From contig CM057142.1 in the NCBI GenBank assembly GCA_029964075.1, positions 1,999,770-2,063,769 of the forward strand: a stretch of 64,000 nucleotides of DNA, written 5' to 3'. The notes beneath the pieces were generated by a model. That model saw only the letters and a list, made by a program, of their open reading frames with translations. It was not told the DNA's origin and searched no databases. Numbering within the stretch: the stretch's first letter is position 1; every line of letters starts with the position of its first letter. The position numbers were made by a program, and so were the translations under genes. Shown here one piece after another: positions 25,097-37,659 of the stretch. Source of the DNA: Patiria pectinifera (Eukaryota; Echinodermata; Asteroidea; Valvatida; Asterinidae).

Positions 25097-25572
25097 AAAT
25101 CTTTATATGAATGGAGCAAAACATTTTACACAATGTAAAGTACATGTGGTTGACTCAATAAATACAATGTAGTTGCTGTTTAAAGTATGCATTAAACAGG
25201 GTGCGATCAAGAACTACTGGTAAATGTAAAGTTAATAACTTGCAGGCATCCTTCAATTTGTTGTACAATAAAACTATGAAGGCACAACGCGTGATCCTAC
25301 TTGAAATCTTTAGATTTTGTTTGGGAAAATGTGTGAGCAGATTTTGAAAATTAGTGAGCATTAGTGAACAATGCATGCAAGTGTTAGTACAGGAACTCCG
25401 ACACATTTTGAAGGCAAACATGCAGGTACTCAATCAGGTTAGTACTGGTACCAACTCTGTGTGATGTTAGTCAAACATACCAGAATCGATGCACTGTCTG
25501 AAAATGTCTAAATCCTTAGCTTGTCCATACAATCCACACCAAACTGAGGGATCACATCGCATCACAGAATAG

Positions 25573-26711
25573 CTACTTGACACTGATATTGTTGGCATGG
25601 CAGTTACAATGGCAGCAGGGTCCTCCAGTTGCCGTGGTAACAGTAGATATTGTATTCTCATCACTAAATTCGTCTTCCTCACCAGTCACCTCCAATTTGG
25701 ATTTCTTAGATGACCCCTTCCGTTTCCCCGTCGCCTTACGCCGGATTTTACTGGTTCCATCGTTAGGATTACAACTGCTATCAAATGAAACCTTTTTCCC
25801 AAGAGGCATTTTAGTGTCCTTTGGGATATCATGTTGAGGTAGTTTATGGTTTTCAAGTGCTACATGTACGTTGTTACTATCCATTCCCTGAATCTCCTCA
25901 GCAGGCACTACATCTGATTGGCCATGGAAGGCGTTGCTGCTGTTGTTGTTATTACAGGAGTGATCCGCTGTCACACCAGACTGATTTTCTTCCGTTGCTG
26001 ATGGTGGCAAGTTTTGTTCACTGGATGTAGAATCCGTTGATAAGTTGGTTTCTTGCTGTTCTGAGGCGTGTGTTTGTCGATATGATACAGGTCCCACAAT
26101 TCCTTCCTGTGAAGTTAATTCAAATGCACCTTCCACGGTATACGAGGTGCGGCGTTCACCAGAGTTTGTCTCCCCAGATCCACCGTTGCGTTGACTTTTG
26201 AGTGACGACACAATTTTCTTGGCCGTTTTGCGTTCCCTCGTCCCAATTGCACTTATCACAATCGCGATGAAGGACAAACCGAAAATGTACCAAAAGACAA
26301 CAGCAAGGTCATAGAGAATCTCCAACGCTTCCGGAGTTTCGTGTCTGGGATCGACTGTTGCGACATAATCCCCAAATCCGATAGTTGTTAGAGTGACGAA
26401 GCAGTAATAATGAGCAATCCTATAATCCCAGTTCTCCAAAACGGTAAATAGGGCTGCCGGAAGGAGCACCAAGAGTCCGTAAGTAAAGGACGCTACCACC
26501 AACCACACAATACACCGACGCAGTTTCCTTTTGGTCACCGAGCAGTAATCGCACAGCATGCAATCCAGACGGTCCGTCAAACGGCAAAACCACTCCCGAT
26601 AGAATTGGCCCACGATGGACAGAAGCCATCCCATGAACGGTATGCCAAGGATAGCGTAGAAGATACAGAAATCTCTCCCGCCTTGGGTAGAGGGGGCATG
26701 TCTACCGTAGC
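25573..26711 (-). CDS. Two-pore-domain K+ channel, TREK-like, terminal coding exon
   Basis: Second of two coding exons of a K2P channel that conducts background K+ current across the plasma membrane. The exon begins after an AG acceptor (26713-26712) and completes the first selectivity filter: the split Gly codon, then YG and RHAPSTQGG. In the spliced 480-residue protein it supplies TM2 (about 114-136, FCIFYAILGIPFMGW), TM3 (about 168-190), the second pore with TTIGFGDY at 210-217, TM4 (about 233-258) and a cytoplasmic tail of about 220 residues. The tail is Ser/Thr/Gln/Asn-rich, with a KKVSF motif (about 407) that fits a PP1-docking RVxF pattern, a Lys/Arg cluster (about 423-440) and a Cys/His-rich end (CCHCNC). 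Pore sequences resemble vertebrate TREK/TRAAK channels. Having TM2 to the C terminus in a single exon is compact. Exon lengths add to 1,443 nt, exactly in frame with exon 1. Confidence 0.95.
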
Positions 26712-26846
26712 CTGATGGGTGATTCGATGGGTGGATGATGAAATAGGAGAGAAAAGAAACAACATATAAGTACATGAACACAGAAAGACCAAGTGAACAG
26801 CATGATGGAGGGGTACATACATTGAACCCTGAGCACTTGTTTTACC

Positions 26847-27021
26847 AGTCCTTCTGATTAGAAAATCACAGGCGTGTGGAAAAAGGCACACCTGGATTTT
26901 TCTAGGTGTGTTTTTTTTTCTAGGTGTGAAATTCAGGTGTGCAATTATTCACACATCTCGGGAAGCTTTTAGGTGTGCGATGGTGTGGGGGTGTGATCGC
27001 ACGTCTCAAAACAGAAGGACT
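26847..27021. mobile_element. Small hAT-like element in the K2P intron
   Basis: The ends AGTCCTTCTG and CAGAAGGACT are inverted; the flanks GTTTTACC (26839-26846) and GTTTAACC (27022-27029) match at 7 of 8 bases. Inside are repeated AGGTGTG/CACACCT words and GTGTGATCGCACG. Confidence 0.65.
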
Positions 27022-27029
27022 GTTTAACC

Positions 27030-28226
27030 ACTGCCTATACACTCCTTGATCAATCCATAATACCATTATGTGCTGGGGCAATTTGGGGCAGTATACAAGG
27101 AGTATTAGGCAGGGTACCGTACTTTGGGGTGGTACATGTACAAGGATAATGGGTTAATGTTAAAGATGGATGAAAACTATCAGAATCCGATTGGCTCATG
27201 GTGCAATTGATCTGGTTAAAGATTTTTTCTTTCAGAAAACAAGACTGTTGGAATGACTTCAATGGCAAAAGAAGTTAGCCAGGCTCTGGTTACCAGAGTT
27301 GTTACAAATGTTACAGAACAATGATGACACCAGATTTTCTTTTCACAAATCACATACATGTAAATGTTTCTTGGAGAAAAACATCTGAGATCGGCTTGCA
27401 ATCGTGACAAGACTAAAAGCACTGATGGAAAACGTCTGAAACTTTAGCAGAATCATTCCCAGAAGATAAACTACAGAGCTGACTGTACAATGTAAACAAG
27501 TCAATCATTGAAGTTTGCTATTGCAAGCAAAAAAAAAAGGAAAAGGTGCACATGTCGACAGGCCACGATGAACAGATACACTGGTATTTCCCCTAAGAGG
27601 ATCATTAGTCATTCCAAGATACATTATGAACACAAATTAGTAAGGATTTATAAAATGTTTTGACCAGCCCGACAGGCTAATGGGTTGCCATGTACATTAT
27701 AGATTAGCCAGTACTTAATGCTGACAGTTCATTTGTTTAGGATTGAAACATTAATAACAAAACAATGATTAATTCTGCGCAACAGCATAGGATTCAAGTA
27801 ATTAACGAACCATCCAAATATGAAGGACCTATTTACTTTATGGAGTGTTCACGGAGGAAAAGATGGAATTTTTCTTTAAATATAAAGGTACCCGGTACTG
27901 TACATATTTTTGCAATTTTTTTCTGAAAAAGAGAGAATTCATTAAAAAGCCAACCATAGTCAATGTTCGGTAGTTGTGGGGACAATACATTTTATGTGTA
28001 CCGTACATCTCATGAGAGATGGGAAACCCTGGTAGCTATTGTGGAGACCAAAGACGCTGTCGGGACATCAGAAAGCCCACATAACTCAGTCCAATGTCCC
28101 TACCAGACAACAATACAAAACTTTCCCAGAATGGGGTCACCGTTTACGCACTATGCACTAACATACGTGGCAAAAATGAATGGATGGGGTGTAGTTGTCA
28201 CTGTGGCAGCAGTAATGACTGGTTTC
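27030..28226. other. Intron sequence without further features
   Basis: Part of the K2P intron. The plus-strand frame at 27963-28301 has no recognisable domain and runs into a transposon remnant. Confidence 0.4.
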
Positions 28227-28523
28227 TATGGGCGTGCAGTTACGGGTAGTCCGGGAATCGGGTACCCAATGGAAAAACATGGATATGGTATTTACATGTA
28301 GCTTACATGTAATTTACAGTCCAAATTGCACTTTCACAAGCGCAAAATGTGAATCTGATTGTTTTTCCAAAATGATATTCAAAATGATTTTTTTTTCCAT
28401 TATCTGAGAAGTTACACAATGTACTTAAATTTGGTTACGGGTCCTTGATTCCATCATCTGGAATCGGCTGTTCGTGACACAGCGTTTGGGGACTGGGGCA
28501 CCGGAGCCTGGTACACAACCCTA
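28227..28523. mobile_element. Short relative of the TAGGG-type hAT elements
   Basis: The left end TATGGGCGTGCAGTTACGGG and the right end (reverse complement TAGGGTTGTGTACC) resemble those at 8301 and 15616, with internal CGGGTACCC and GAGAAGTTAC blocks. I could not find a matching target duplication. Confidence 0.5.
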
Positions 28524-28734
28524 GCATTATTGAATTTCTGTCCACAATGATCATGTATATGTACCGGTACCAGCAACTTCTGTGTGCTTTGAAACAGCAC
28601 AGAGTATGGAATATACATGTACAATACCTACAGGTCTTATTCACTAGCACAACTAATACATTCTGGCTCGTGTAGGTTGTTTACACAACTTTAAAGGTAA
28701 ATTCTTCAGCAGAAGTTTACAGTGTATATATATA

Positions 28735-29285
28735 TACTTGGTGAGTAAAAAAACCGAAACCCAAATGTCGGGACCATTGTTTTAGTGAAGTTCTGCATGT
28801 CGCACTTTCAAATTCGGGGATATAACAGCCCAATTCATAAGCTTTCTTTTAGTACAAGAATCATTCAATCAATGTACTTTTCAAGTTACAGAATTTTAAA
28901 CACAACCACCATTCAAGATTCTGTCCACGGATCACAAAAAAGTTCAGTGTTCTTTCAGCAATAGTCCACGGATCACAAAAAAGTTTGGTGTTCCTTCATC
29001 AAAACGAAAACAAATCACATTGGGATGTGTGTGAATTGTTGTCGTTTTGCTGAAAGAACGCACATCTTTTCCTGTGTTCCGTGGACAGAACTTTAAAACA
29101 GGGGTTCTGTTTAAAACTCCGTAACTTGAAAAGTACCGGTACATGAGTGATTTGAATGATTCTTGTACTAAAAGAAATCTTATGAATTTGGCTTTCATAT
29201 CCTAGATTTGAAAGTGCTACATGCAGAGCTTCACTAAAACAATAGTTCCGACATTTGGGTTTCGTTTTTTTTTTTACTCGCCCTG
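28735..29285. mobile_element. Tc1/mariner-type fold-back MITE
   Basis: The left arm GGTGAGTAAAAAAACCGAAA mirrors the right arm ending TTTTTACTCGCCCTG followed by TA. The arms share AACCCAAATGTCGG and GAAGTTCTGCAT. The inner part repeats TCCACGGATCACAAAAAAGTT. Same family as 5355-8197. Confidence 0.75.
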
Positions 29286-29287
29286 TA

Positions 29288-30594
29288 TAGGCTTGATCCA
29301 TAGTACATATTTGCTGGTCAGATTAGGGCCAACTTATAGTTGTCTACATGCATACCGTACTAACTCACTCACTCACTTAATTTGAAATAGGAGTACCCTG
29401 TAATGTATCCATCCCATCCTGTAGACCAGATGCAGGAAAAAGTTTGACAGTGCATGGCAATTCTGAATCAATTAAATAAATTTGCGTTGTCTTGTTTTTG
29501 TTTTTTTTAATCCTGAGCTAGACAACCATGTGTACAATACTGGTGCATACACTTTATCTCCTCTAACAAAAGTTTAGAGACAATGAGAAATTTAATTAAA
29601 AACAATTGATCAGGGTTGACATTGTATTTTTAGGCTGACTGTTTTCTTTACTCATAAACATGTGTTTGTTCGAAGTCATGTACATGTACTCATACGTAAA
29701 TACACAATGTACATACCGGTCTACAGCTTAAACGCCAAGATGAAGACCACACCCAAATGTAAATTATCTGCGATCTTATTAATTATGAAGTCTAGAAGAA
29801 AACAGTTATTTTTGATACAAAAAAAACCCACTTTCTTCACTCTGTATTTTATGTGGTTTTCCAATGACTTCATTTTGTGTGTTTTTAGCTGATACAATTT
29901 AGAGGGGGGGGACCCTGACTCCATGGGATGAGAGTGGTGATTAACCCTGCTCGGCCATGTAGAATACGAAAACAACGCTGATTGACTATTCACAGCATAC
30001 TGTGCATGTGTTTCGAAGGCTGCAAGCACTACCGCTATGTACATGTACATGTATGCGCTTGCACCGTCTCTTGTACATCATGCACATTGTATGCAAACAT
30101 TTTTTATTCAAAACTGCGCGATGCCTCTACGACATGGAAACACTTGAAGGCTTCTTTTTCGCGAATAATACCTGTAATTTGTGTTGTAAGGGACGACAGA
30201 GGTAAACGCATTATACATTCTAGTAACGCAATGCCGAAAACTCATCTTTGACGGGATTGATTTACAAACAAAAATACCGTTATGTATACATAATTTGTAA
30301 TACTGCACAGTACCTGGCCTTGGCCTTGTAATGCTCTGCTTGATTCATGATTTTGTGCAGCATTTTCTAATCATGTTAATGGTGTTGCAGGTACAGTTAC
30401 CTGTATACCGGTACCGGGTAGTTTTAACGTTTTGAAAAATAGCGGGTATTTTTTTATAAAGAGCATGTATCCAGCAGGTACAACATTATTACCCCTGCTC
30501 ATTGGGCCCATGAAACATTCCAAATACCATCTCAGCTCCCTGGGGAGTATACAGCTCGATGCAGCCTGAATAGGCGCAAGGAAGCTAATTCAAT
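29288..30594. other. Intron sequence without further features
   Basis: Rich in TACATGTAC words near 29680 and 30040; no gene supported. Confidence 0.4.
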
Positions 30595-30782
30595 CACAAT
30601 AACCATCTCTGCCCTCACAGGTACCCATTTACTCCTGGGTGGAGAGAAGCAATGAGTGACAAAGTGACTTGCCCAAGGGCTCACGCACCATAACCCCTGG
30701 CTGGACTCGAACCCACAACCTGCAGCTTTACCCGCAGACCACAAATCCAATGCCCTTAACCACGAGGCCACAGAACTCCACT
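30595..30782 (-). mobile_element. tRNA-derived SINE
   Basis: On the minus strand the 5' head has an A-box-like CGTGGTTAAGGG (30753-30764) and a good B box GGGTTCGAGTCC (30703-30714), as in a pol III promoter. The body then reads CTTGGGCAAGTCACTTTGTC, a core shared with the degraded SINEs at 10564 and 12890. The tRNA-like head lacks a full cloverleaf, so it is not a tRNA gene. Confidence 0.8.
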
Positions 30783-31292
30783 CCACAAAATAATAATCAG
30801 GCTTGAACAAAAACGTAAAGAGTTTGGTTTGTTAGTCAGCAAGTTACATACCAGTACATGTACATTTATAAAGTCTTCGTGGCAAGGCACATGTACCGAC
30901 CTATGTTTTACAATTCTATACTCATTCCACTGTGATTAAATTTTTTTTTTTTTAAATGTGTTTTATTAATCATAATGGCATATGATGGAAAATTGCAGTG
31001 TTGTTCGGTGAACTTATACCTTGTAAGCTTTGAGATCTGAATTTGGAAACTACCGTACCTGTTCAGTGTAAATATACCGGTATAGTCTACAAGTATCATC
31101 CCATCATGAATTTTCCAACAGCCAGAGCTCGTGAGCAATTTCCTGATAATTCCTCGTATGTCTTAGTAAACACGGCACACCTTTTCACTACAAAGCGACA
31201 ATGTACATGTATGTACACGCAAATATTTTGCAAACTCACTGACAACATTACTGTACACATGTACCGGGCATAGCAAATGAAGCTTCCACTAG

Positions 31293-31310
31293 CGCCCCCC
31301 CCCCCCCCCC
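31293..31310. repeat. Poly-C tract
   Basis: An almost pure run of C inside the K2P intron. Confidence 0.9.
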
Positions 31311-31685
31311 TGACAGGTGATTTTGTTGGCTGTTTTCAACTCATTTTGTCTGGATGGTCATGTTTACCTGCTAAGTCCAAGTACTTAATGAAACAACTAG
31401 ATTAAGTTTTTGGTTCACCATGCAACGAATCCCTTTTATAAGTTTGTAAGGTTCTGAAAAGGACCGGGGGGACTCACTGTTTTGGACAGTATGCTGTGCC
31501 TGTTGTCAAGAGACGTTTTGATTTCCACAGCTCTTGTGGGTAAAAGATCTTTATTTTGGACTTGGCTGAATATGGTTGAATAAGAACACACACAAACACA
31601 TTAAATTGTAAACAACATCAAACAGAAACAAAAAACCGAACTACACGGTGATCTTAAAGTCAATCAAGCACACAGAAACACTCAC

Positions 31686-31989
31686 CAATAGTGGTCACCA
31701 CGGTGCCGGAGAAAAAGAAGGAACTACTAAAGTCCCAGTTGGAGTTACCGGACACGTTGAGGAGGGGGTTGAGGCCGCTCTCCACTGCATTCATGACTCG
31801 TTTGATTAACTCCTCCAACCTATCCTCAGTGAGGCACGTGAGATTGGAGAGGATAGCCTCTTTAAACCGACGCAGGTCCACTCGCGTCGTCTCCTCCTGC
31901 GGCGCTTCAAGAGCCGAGAAGACCAAGCCACCGATAACCAGGTACAAGATGAAGGTAGCAACGAGAATAAGAAGACTCTTCCAATTCAT
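31686..31989 (-). CDS. Two-pore-domain K+ channel, TREK-like, first recognised exon
   Basis: Encodes the N-terminal part of the K2P channel: TM1 (residues about 5-26, LLILVATFILYLVIGG), the extracellular cap helices (about 30-85, with NLT and NVS glycosylation sequons and Cys-52, which may make the inter-subunit cap disulfide) and the first pore helix ending FFFSGTVVTTI at 101. The donor G|GTGAGTG then interrupts the Gly codon of the GYG filter. WxFSSSFFFSGTVxTTIG and ALExP are typical of TREK channels. The start MNWKSLL at 31989 aligns with the start of TM1; vertebrate TREKs have more N-terminal residues. The frame stays open upstream to a TAG at 32052-32050 that could itself be part of an AG acceptor, so an extra N-terminal exon is possible. 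Confidence 0.92.
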
Positions 31990-32052
31990 CTTGAGACCGA
32001 CACCTGATAACCACTCAAGGATGCAATCAAATAAATCGGTCTCTATGGACTA

Positions 32053-33482
32053 AACAGCGTACTCAGTCACTCAATGCACATGTACCGGTATGCACACAGG
32101 AACTACGGTAGGCTTGCTGCAAATATGCACAGTCAACTTGTAGCATGCACACATTTGTACTCCGGAGAGCATAAGATGAGTTCCGGTATTGATACAGCTT
32201 AAACTGATACGACCATACCAGAAGATCAACGCGAGGCACGATCAAGACAACTGGTGGAGGCATTCACAGGCGAGCTCTGATGACTGTCGCACAGCTTTTT
32301 GTTCCATCAACCTGGTTTAGAAGATAAGAAAAGAATGCATGATGTCAATATTTGCTATTTCTCATATAGCCAGATGGAGACTTAAACAAAAAAATTAGCC
32401 TGATTACCAAACTGACCTTTGATTCATGGATTCAAAAAATTACAATCATTTGTCTTTCGAATACCAATCCTTGGTTTTAACAAAGGAAGGCTCATTTCTT
32501 GTTGACAGTTTGTTTAGTCCGAAAAACATTCACTACACATTGCCAACAGTTTTTAACATTGTTAACAGAATTTGATCCTCAAACAATTAAACTGTTTCCA
32601 TGCGAAATAGCATTCCAGTTCAATAGAAGAATAAAATATGTATTTTAACATCAAGGCTTTACATTGTTAAAAAAACAGAAAAATGGCTCATGTACTACAT
32701 GTACAGTACATGTCCAAGTACCATTGCAATAGACAAAAAGGTACCGGTACATGTATTCATATGCCAAGCACTGCCTGTGTACACATGCATACATACATGC
32801 ATACATACCTGTACGGGTAGGTATATCTCTTGGCAAAAGTACGGTTAACGTTTGTGCATGCTGCATACGTGCCGTACGTACAAGTTGCCTTAAACTTGCC
32901 ACAGCACTGAACAGACTCAGACGGAGACCATGAGGCCAGGTGTCCAGTGTAGATGACTCGTTGCGATTGGCTGAATCTGATTGCAGTGACTGGACAGCGC
33001 ATATTTGTGTTGATAATGATGCTCAGTGAGATGCTCAGTATGCACAAAGTGGGACCAGTATTACTAGGAACTGTAGTTACTGAAAGGTCATCACTCTACA
33101 ATTTTTTCTTTGTTAAATTGTGTGTTTGTGGTTTTGGTTTTGTTTTTACAATTTATCATAGACATGCTCTGTATGCCCGAAAGTGCCCAACAGTACACTG
33201 GTTGCTATAGTAACAGGAAGACTTTCAATTTGTGTGCGTGTTTTTGTGTGTGAGTGTGTGCTTTTCTTTGGGTTTTGTTTTATTTTTCCAATTTTTTGTC
33301 ATCACAGCTGCGTACACTAAACACACATGAACTCTCTAAAGGCCTCATTGGGTCTGTAGAGGTTCTCATTACCTGTGTGAGTGGATGAAGAAGCTGGAAT
33401 TCTACAATCTCAAGGGAACACGTCCACATTGATATTAAAATACCTCCAGGAAAAAAAATCTGGGAATAACCTTCCTTTAAGC
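32053..33482. other. Gene-free stretch
   Basis: AT-rich with TACATGTAC and ACCGGTAC words (32690-32760) and a TG-rich run near 33230-33265. No feature supported. Confidence 0.4.
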
Positions 33483-34031
33483 TTAAAGGGAATGTACATC
33501 ATTGGCTTTTGCTGTAATTTTCAGAAATGGGGTATTTGAGGGGTTAGTATTATACATGTATATATATCAAATATTGTTACACTGACATGTTTGAAATTTT
33601 GTGTTCGAAAATGCTGGAAAAACCAAGAAAAACAAAATTGTTCAAGTAGACAAGTAGTCTGGTTCCCTGACTCCACTAAAGATGAAATGGATCAATTTAT
33701 AGTTGCCAGAAAATTGTAAGGTAAGGGAACCAGTCTAGCTGGCCTGCATCCCGTTCATGAACATGTAACCAATAACAAACAAAATTTGGACTGAAAAAAG
33801 GGTAAATTTGGAGCAGTAGTTGAAATATAGTTAGGTTTTTCCAACGGTGGTCGGCCGACCACCGTTGGAAATGTATACAAAAATACCATTTTCTTGAAAA
33901 TGACTTCACACCAGGTGCCATTATTTTACAGGATGCTTTAGACTGTCATTTACCAACATCCTAGTAGGTATTTCTTAAAAACTTGGTAGTTTTATTTTTC
34001 GATGTTTGCAAATGTTGTATATTCCCTTTAA
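33483..34031. mobile_element. TTAA-flanked MITE, copy C
   Basis: Starts TTAAAGGGAATGTACATC and ends TATTCCCTTTAA. Its central palindrome (about 33838-33871) is perfect, as in copy A. Confidence 0.88.
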
Positions 34032-34357
34032 GAGAATCAAACATCAGCCTCATTTTTAAACTTAACCTCAAACAACACATCTTAAATTAATCAGGTTTTT
34101 TAGTCAGTACTGAGGGGACGGTATGTGATATAGATAGCTACATTTTTGGTATTCATGAGTAACTCTTTCGTTTACATGTGATTTTTGGCTAGGTTTACAT
34201 GCACTGGGCAGGACTTTATGCAACTTTTTGCAGGAATGAAATGGCATATATTTTACAGCCACATTTTTTTTTCTTAGTATTTTATATTTTTGGACATGTA
34301 AATCGGGAATACTGTAATATTTTGCTTTTTTACTCTCCATTTGTGTGTGTGTGAGTA

Positions 34358-34547
34358 TGTAAACACTGGCAATCGTGGACGTAGGATAAAGAATTGGGGC
34401 GCAAACAATACGTCCACGATTGACTGAACGTCCACGATCTCAAATCATATACAAAACCAATGAGAGCTGTCGCTAAAAAGTTAAGAGTACAAACAAAGGA
34501 AAGAGGATTAGGGACAATGGGGCATCCACGATTGCCGGCATTTACAC
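34358..34547. mobile_element. MITE with GGCAATCGTGGA inverted ends
   Basis: The left end TGTAAACACTGGCAATCGTGG mirrors the right end CCACGATTGCCGGCATTTACA. CGTCCACGATTG recurs inside. Related fragments lie near 22725 and 35800-35945. Confidence 0.65.
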
Positions 34548-34906
34548 ACGTGTGTGTGGGTGTGTGTTTTTTTGTTTTTGTTTTTTAATTTTTTTTTTTT
34601 TCCAATTTTTTTTCACAACCTGGTTTTTTTTTAGGTCTGCTGGGGGACTCCATATAATTTTTTTTCATCAAGAATTCAATTATATATTTTTGTCTTTACT
34701 TTGCAGATTATTTTTTGTATGAATTTGCAATACGTGGTTTTAATGCTCTCTCCACTCATGACTCATCAGTTTCCTCATACTGTATGTTTGGTGTAAAGCT
34801 GTTATGTAAAGTCTTTCTACTTTTGTAATTGTATTTTCTTTGTCTTACTTTATTTTCCATGTTACATTGTATTTTAATGTGGGGGCTCCTTTGGAAAGCA
34901 GTTTTC

Positions 34907-35421
34907 TTAAAGGGAATATACATTTGCTTTTGTTGCAATTTTCAGAAATAAATGGATTTGGAGGATTAGTGTGCTATAGAAAATATTGTTAAACTAGCTT
35001 GTTTCGCGTTTTGCGTTCGGAGATGCTGGAAAATCCAAGAAAAACAATCATGTTCTTGAAGTCTGGTTCCCTGACCCCACTTTAGATGAGACGTTGCAAT
35101 TTATAGAGTTTGGGGATTGTGGGTAAGAGATTCAGTCTAGCAGGCCTGTACCCCTTCACAGGTGTGTAATCAGTTGCAAAGAAAATGCAGAATGACTAAA
35201 GATGAAAAGGTAGGAACAGTTTTTGAAAAAAAGTCCTTTTTCTCCAATGATGGTCGGCCGACCAGCCTTGGAAAAACACAAGTTTTCTTGAAAATGTCAG
35301 CACACAAGGAGCCATGATTTTATGCTTTAGATTGTCATTCACTAACAGTCCAGTAAGATATTTCGTTATAATTTGATCATTTCGTTTTTTGATGTTTGCA
35401 AATGTTGTATCTTCCCTTTAA
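34907..35421. mobile_element. TTAA-flanked MITE, copy D (diverged)
   Basis: Starts TTAAAGGGAATATACA and ends CTTCCCTTTAA. The centre keeps TGGTCGGCCGACCA but the palindrome arms have drifted. Only about 0.9 kb from copy C, in the same orientation. Confidence 0.82.
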
Positions 35422-36080
35422 ACTAAATTGGACTACCCTCGTTAAAGATTACAATAAATAAAATAAAATAAAACATGTACATCTTGCTAGATACAAATAT
35501 ATTTTTGTAAAGTCATATTTAGGTAATGGGGATGCTGTAAAATGGAAAGTAATCAGGGTGTGTACATGTACGGGGTTCGTTATGCGGTAAAAAACGCAAT
35601 AGAACAATAGACCCCATAAGGACGTCTTTGGAAAATCTGTCTGCCCTATATTAAAGGGAAACACCATGGAGTGTGAGATTTCAATAGGAACAAAGGAGAA
35701 CAAAAGAAGCAAGTCAAGCATCATCAAGTAATTTAAGACAGGAGTCTTATTGAGGACAGGAGTCAAATCAAGGACGACCTCGACTAGAAAACCTGTACAA
35801 AACCAATGGGAGCTGTTGCAAAAAAGTGATGAGTATAAAACAAAAGATCGATAATGAGGAACAAAATAGCAAATCCTTGATTTACACCATAAACAAACCT
35901 ATGTTAGTGTATGTGTGTTAGTATGTAAAGTTGTAAACACCGCCAATTTTGGGAGCTCACTTCCTGATTAGTTTCAATGTTTTTTCAGGGCCACCAAATT
36001 CTTACTGGTCATACATGTAGTTTCACCGTCAACTAAGGCTCAATTTCTGCTCAATGTCTTGTAATTTGCATGCACTCGTA
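35422..36080. other. Gene-free stretch
   Basis: No gene supported; includes a piece related to the 34358 MITE near 35800-35945. Confidence 0.35.
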
Positions 36081-36757
36081 CAGAGTGAGTAAAAAATAAT
36101 GCATTATTTTTTTTATCAAGGTCAATTTTCTCGGAAATAGAATAAGGGTGGCCAAAATTTATTTTACCAGAATTATGTCACGGCTAATCTGAATAGATCA
36201 TGTAAATTTCATTGTGGAGCTAAGCATTGCGATTATGTAAGCACTTGTTCATCGTGTCCTCAATTTATTACCGTTTCAAGCTCTTGGAATAGACACTAAC
36301 CAGCACAGCTACTTACCTCCTTGCATCCTGGTTGCCTGAAATCATTGCCTGGCCGCTCTTTCTTCAACTTGAAGGCCAGTGAGGTGAATAATTCGGCCTG
36401 TCGTCTCCTATTAGCAACTGCCGCCCAGGTCATGTACATTTACAAATGTATGTGTCCTCTTCAGAGATGTGATTTTAACAGTATGCCACACAGCATTAAG
36501 ATTCTTATCAGCACTCATCATAATGATCAGTATGGACCACATGTTGAAATGGGATTTGGAATGTAATAAATTTAGGACACAAGGAACGAGTGCTTACAGT
36601 ATCGCAATGCTTAGCTCCACATTAATGAAATTTGCATTTAGATCTATTCAGATTAGCATGGACATGATTCTGGTAAAATAAATTTTGGCCACCCTTATTC
36701 TATTTCTCAGAAAATTGACTTTGATAAAAAAAAAAGTGTTTCATTTTACTCACCCTG
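36081..36757. mobile_element. Tc1/mariner-type MITE with inverted ends of about 200 bp
   Basis: The left end CAGAGTGAGTAAAAA and the right end TTTTACTCACCCTG are bordered by TA on both sides. The arms match for about 200 bp through AGAATAAGGGTGGCCAAAAT and AGCTAAGCATTGCGAT. The unique centre is about 36271-36559. Confidence 0.85.
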
Positions 36758-37651
36758 TACAGTGTACTAGTACTGGTATGTGTACCCCCGGTACATGATG
36801 TCACTGCCCTATTTAACCTAACTCCCCAGCCTAATTTACTAGGAACCATACCCATTCAGGCAAATTCCAACACCCACATGGGAAATTGTACACACACACT
36901 GTTGAACTTACATGTAGTTTCTGGAGGTATGCCAACCCCAGTGTAAAAAAACCATCGTTTTAGGGGTACTGTACCTACATGTACATGTATATTTATATCC
37001 CAACAGATTTAAACAAAGCCTGCTGTTGAACTTTGATGGGTTGAGTTCGGTTAGGGTAACTACCAGTAGGTGTCACACATTAGTAGTTCAATATCACTGG
37101 ACAGAAACTGCAGGTACCAAGTATCGTGTACAGTATCTGCAGGTACACCGTGATCCATTAAAGACAATCAATACCACTCCCCCATCTCCATATATGTAAA
37201 CGTGCCAGCATATTATTAATTTTTGATGAATAACCTGTCAAGGAACACCTTTCAAGGACAGGTTGCACAGTCATAATTTTTGTAATATTTAAATTAAAAA
37301 TGCATGTGTCCTATTACACCTTACATTTGTATTTTAAAATATTATTTTTCCATTTTCAATGGTACCGGTATTTTGGTGCCTTTTTGCAAATTTTGCAAAT
37401 TTCCATTTTCATGAGCAAAAGTGTGATGTATCGCGGTAATTTTAGGCAGAAACCTCAATGTTACAGCTACCGGTACCAGGTATTTCAGCACCAAAGGTTG
37501 CCAGAATTGTGGATGTTTTGCTGTCATAAAATGTTCTTTTCTTTGGGGATTCGTTGTTGTGTCAATGCATGACAGTAGGCAAATAAGCAAACTTTTGGGT
37601 TGGCTATTTCAACAGAAAACCCCTAAATTGAACAGACTCTTCCTGAAATGA
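36758..37651. other. Gene-free stretch
   Basis: No feature supported. Confidence 0.35.
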
Positions 37652-37659
37652 CATCATAG

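Larger units (their letters stand above)
26712..31685 (-). other. K2P phase-1 intron inside the first GYG filter
   Basis: The donor is G|GTGAGTG at 31685 and the acceptor CATCAG| at 26712. The intron interrupts the first Gly codon of GYG, a position known to be shared by many K2P genes. It is nearly 5 kb and carries several transposons, including a small hAT within 140 bp of the acceptor. Confidence 0.9.

Noticed and set aside
30698..30780. tRNA gene
   Set aside because: Has A and B boxes but no acceptor-stem pairing and is followed by a SINE body core seen in other copies.
36317..36370. Possible N-terminal exon of the K2P gene (ATGCAAGGAG|GTAAGTAG on the minus strand)
   Set aside because: Phase 1 would fit an acceptor just before the K2P start, but it lies inside a MITE and the acceptor has a weak pyrimidine tract.
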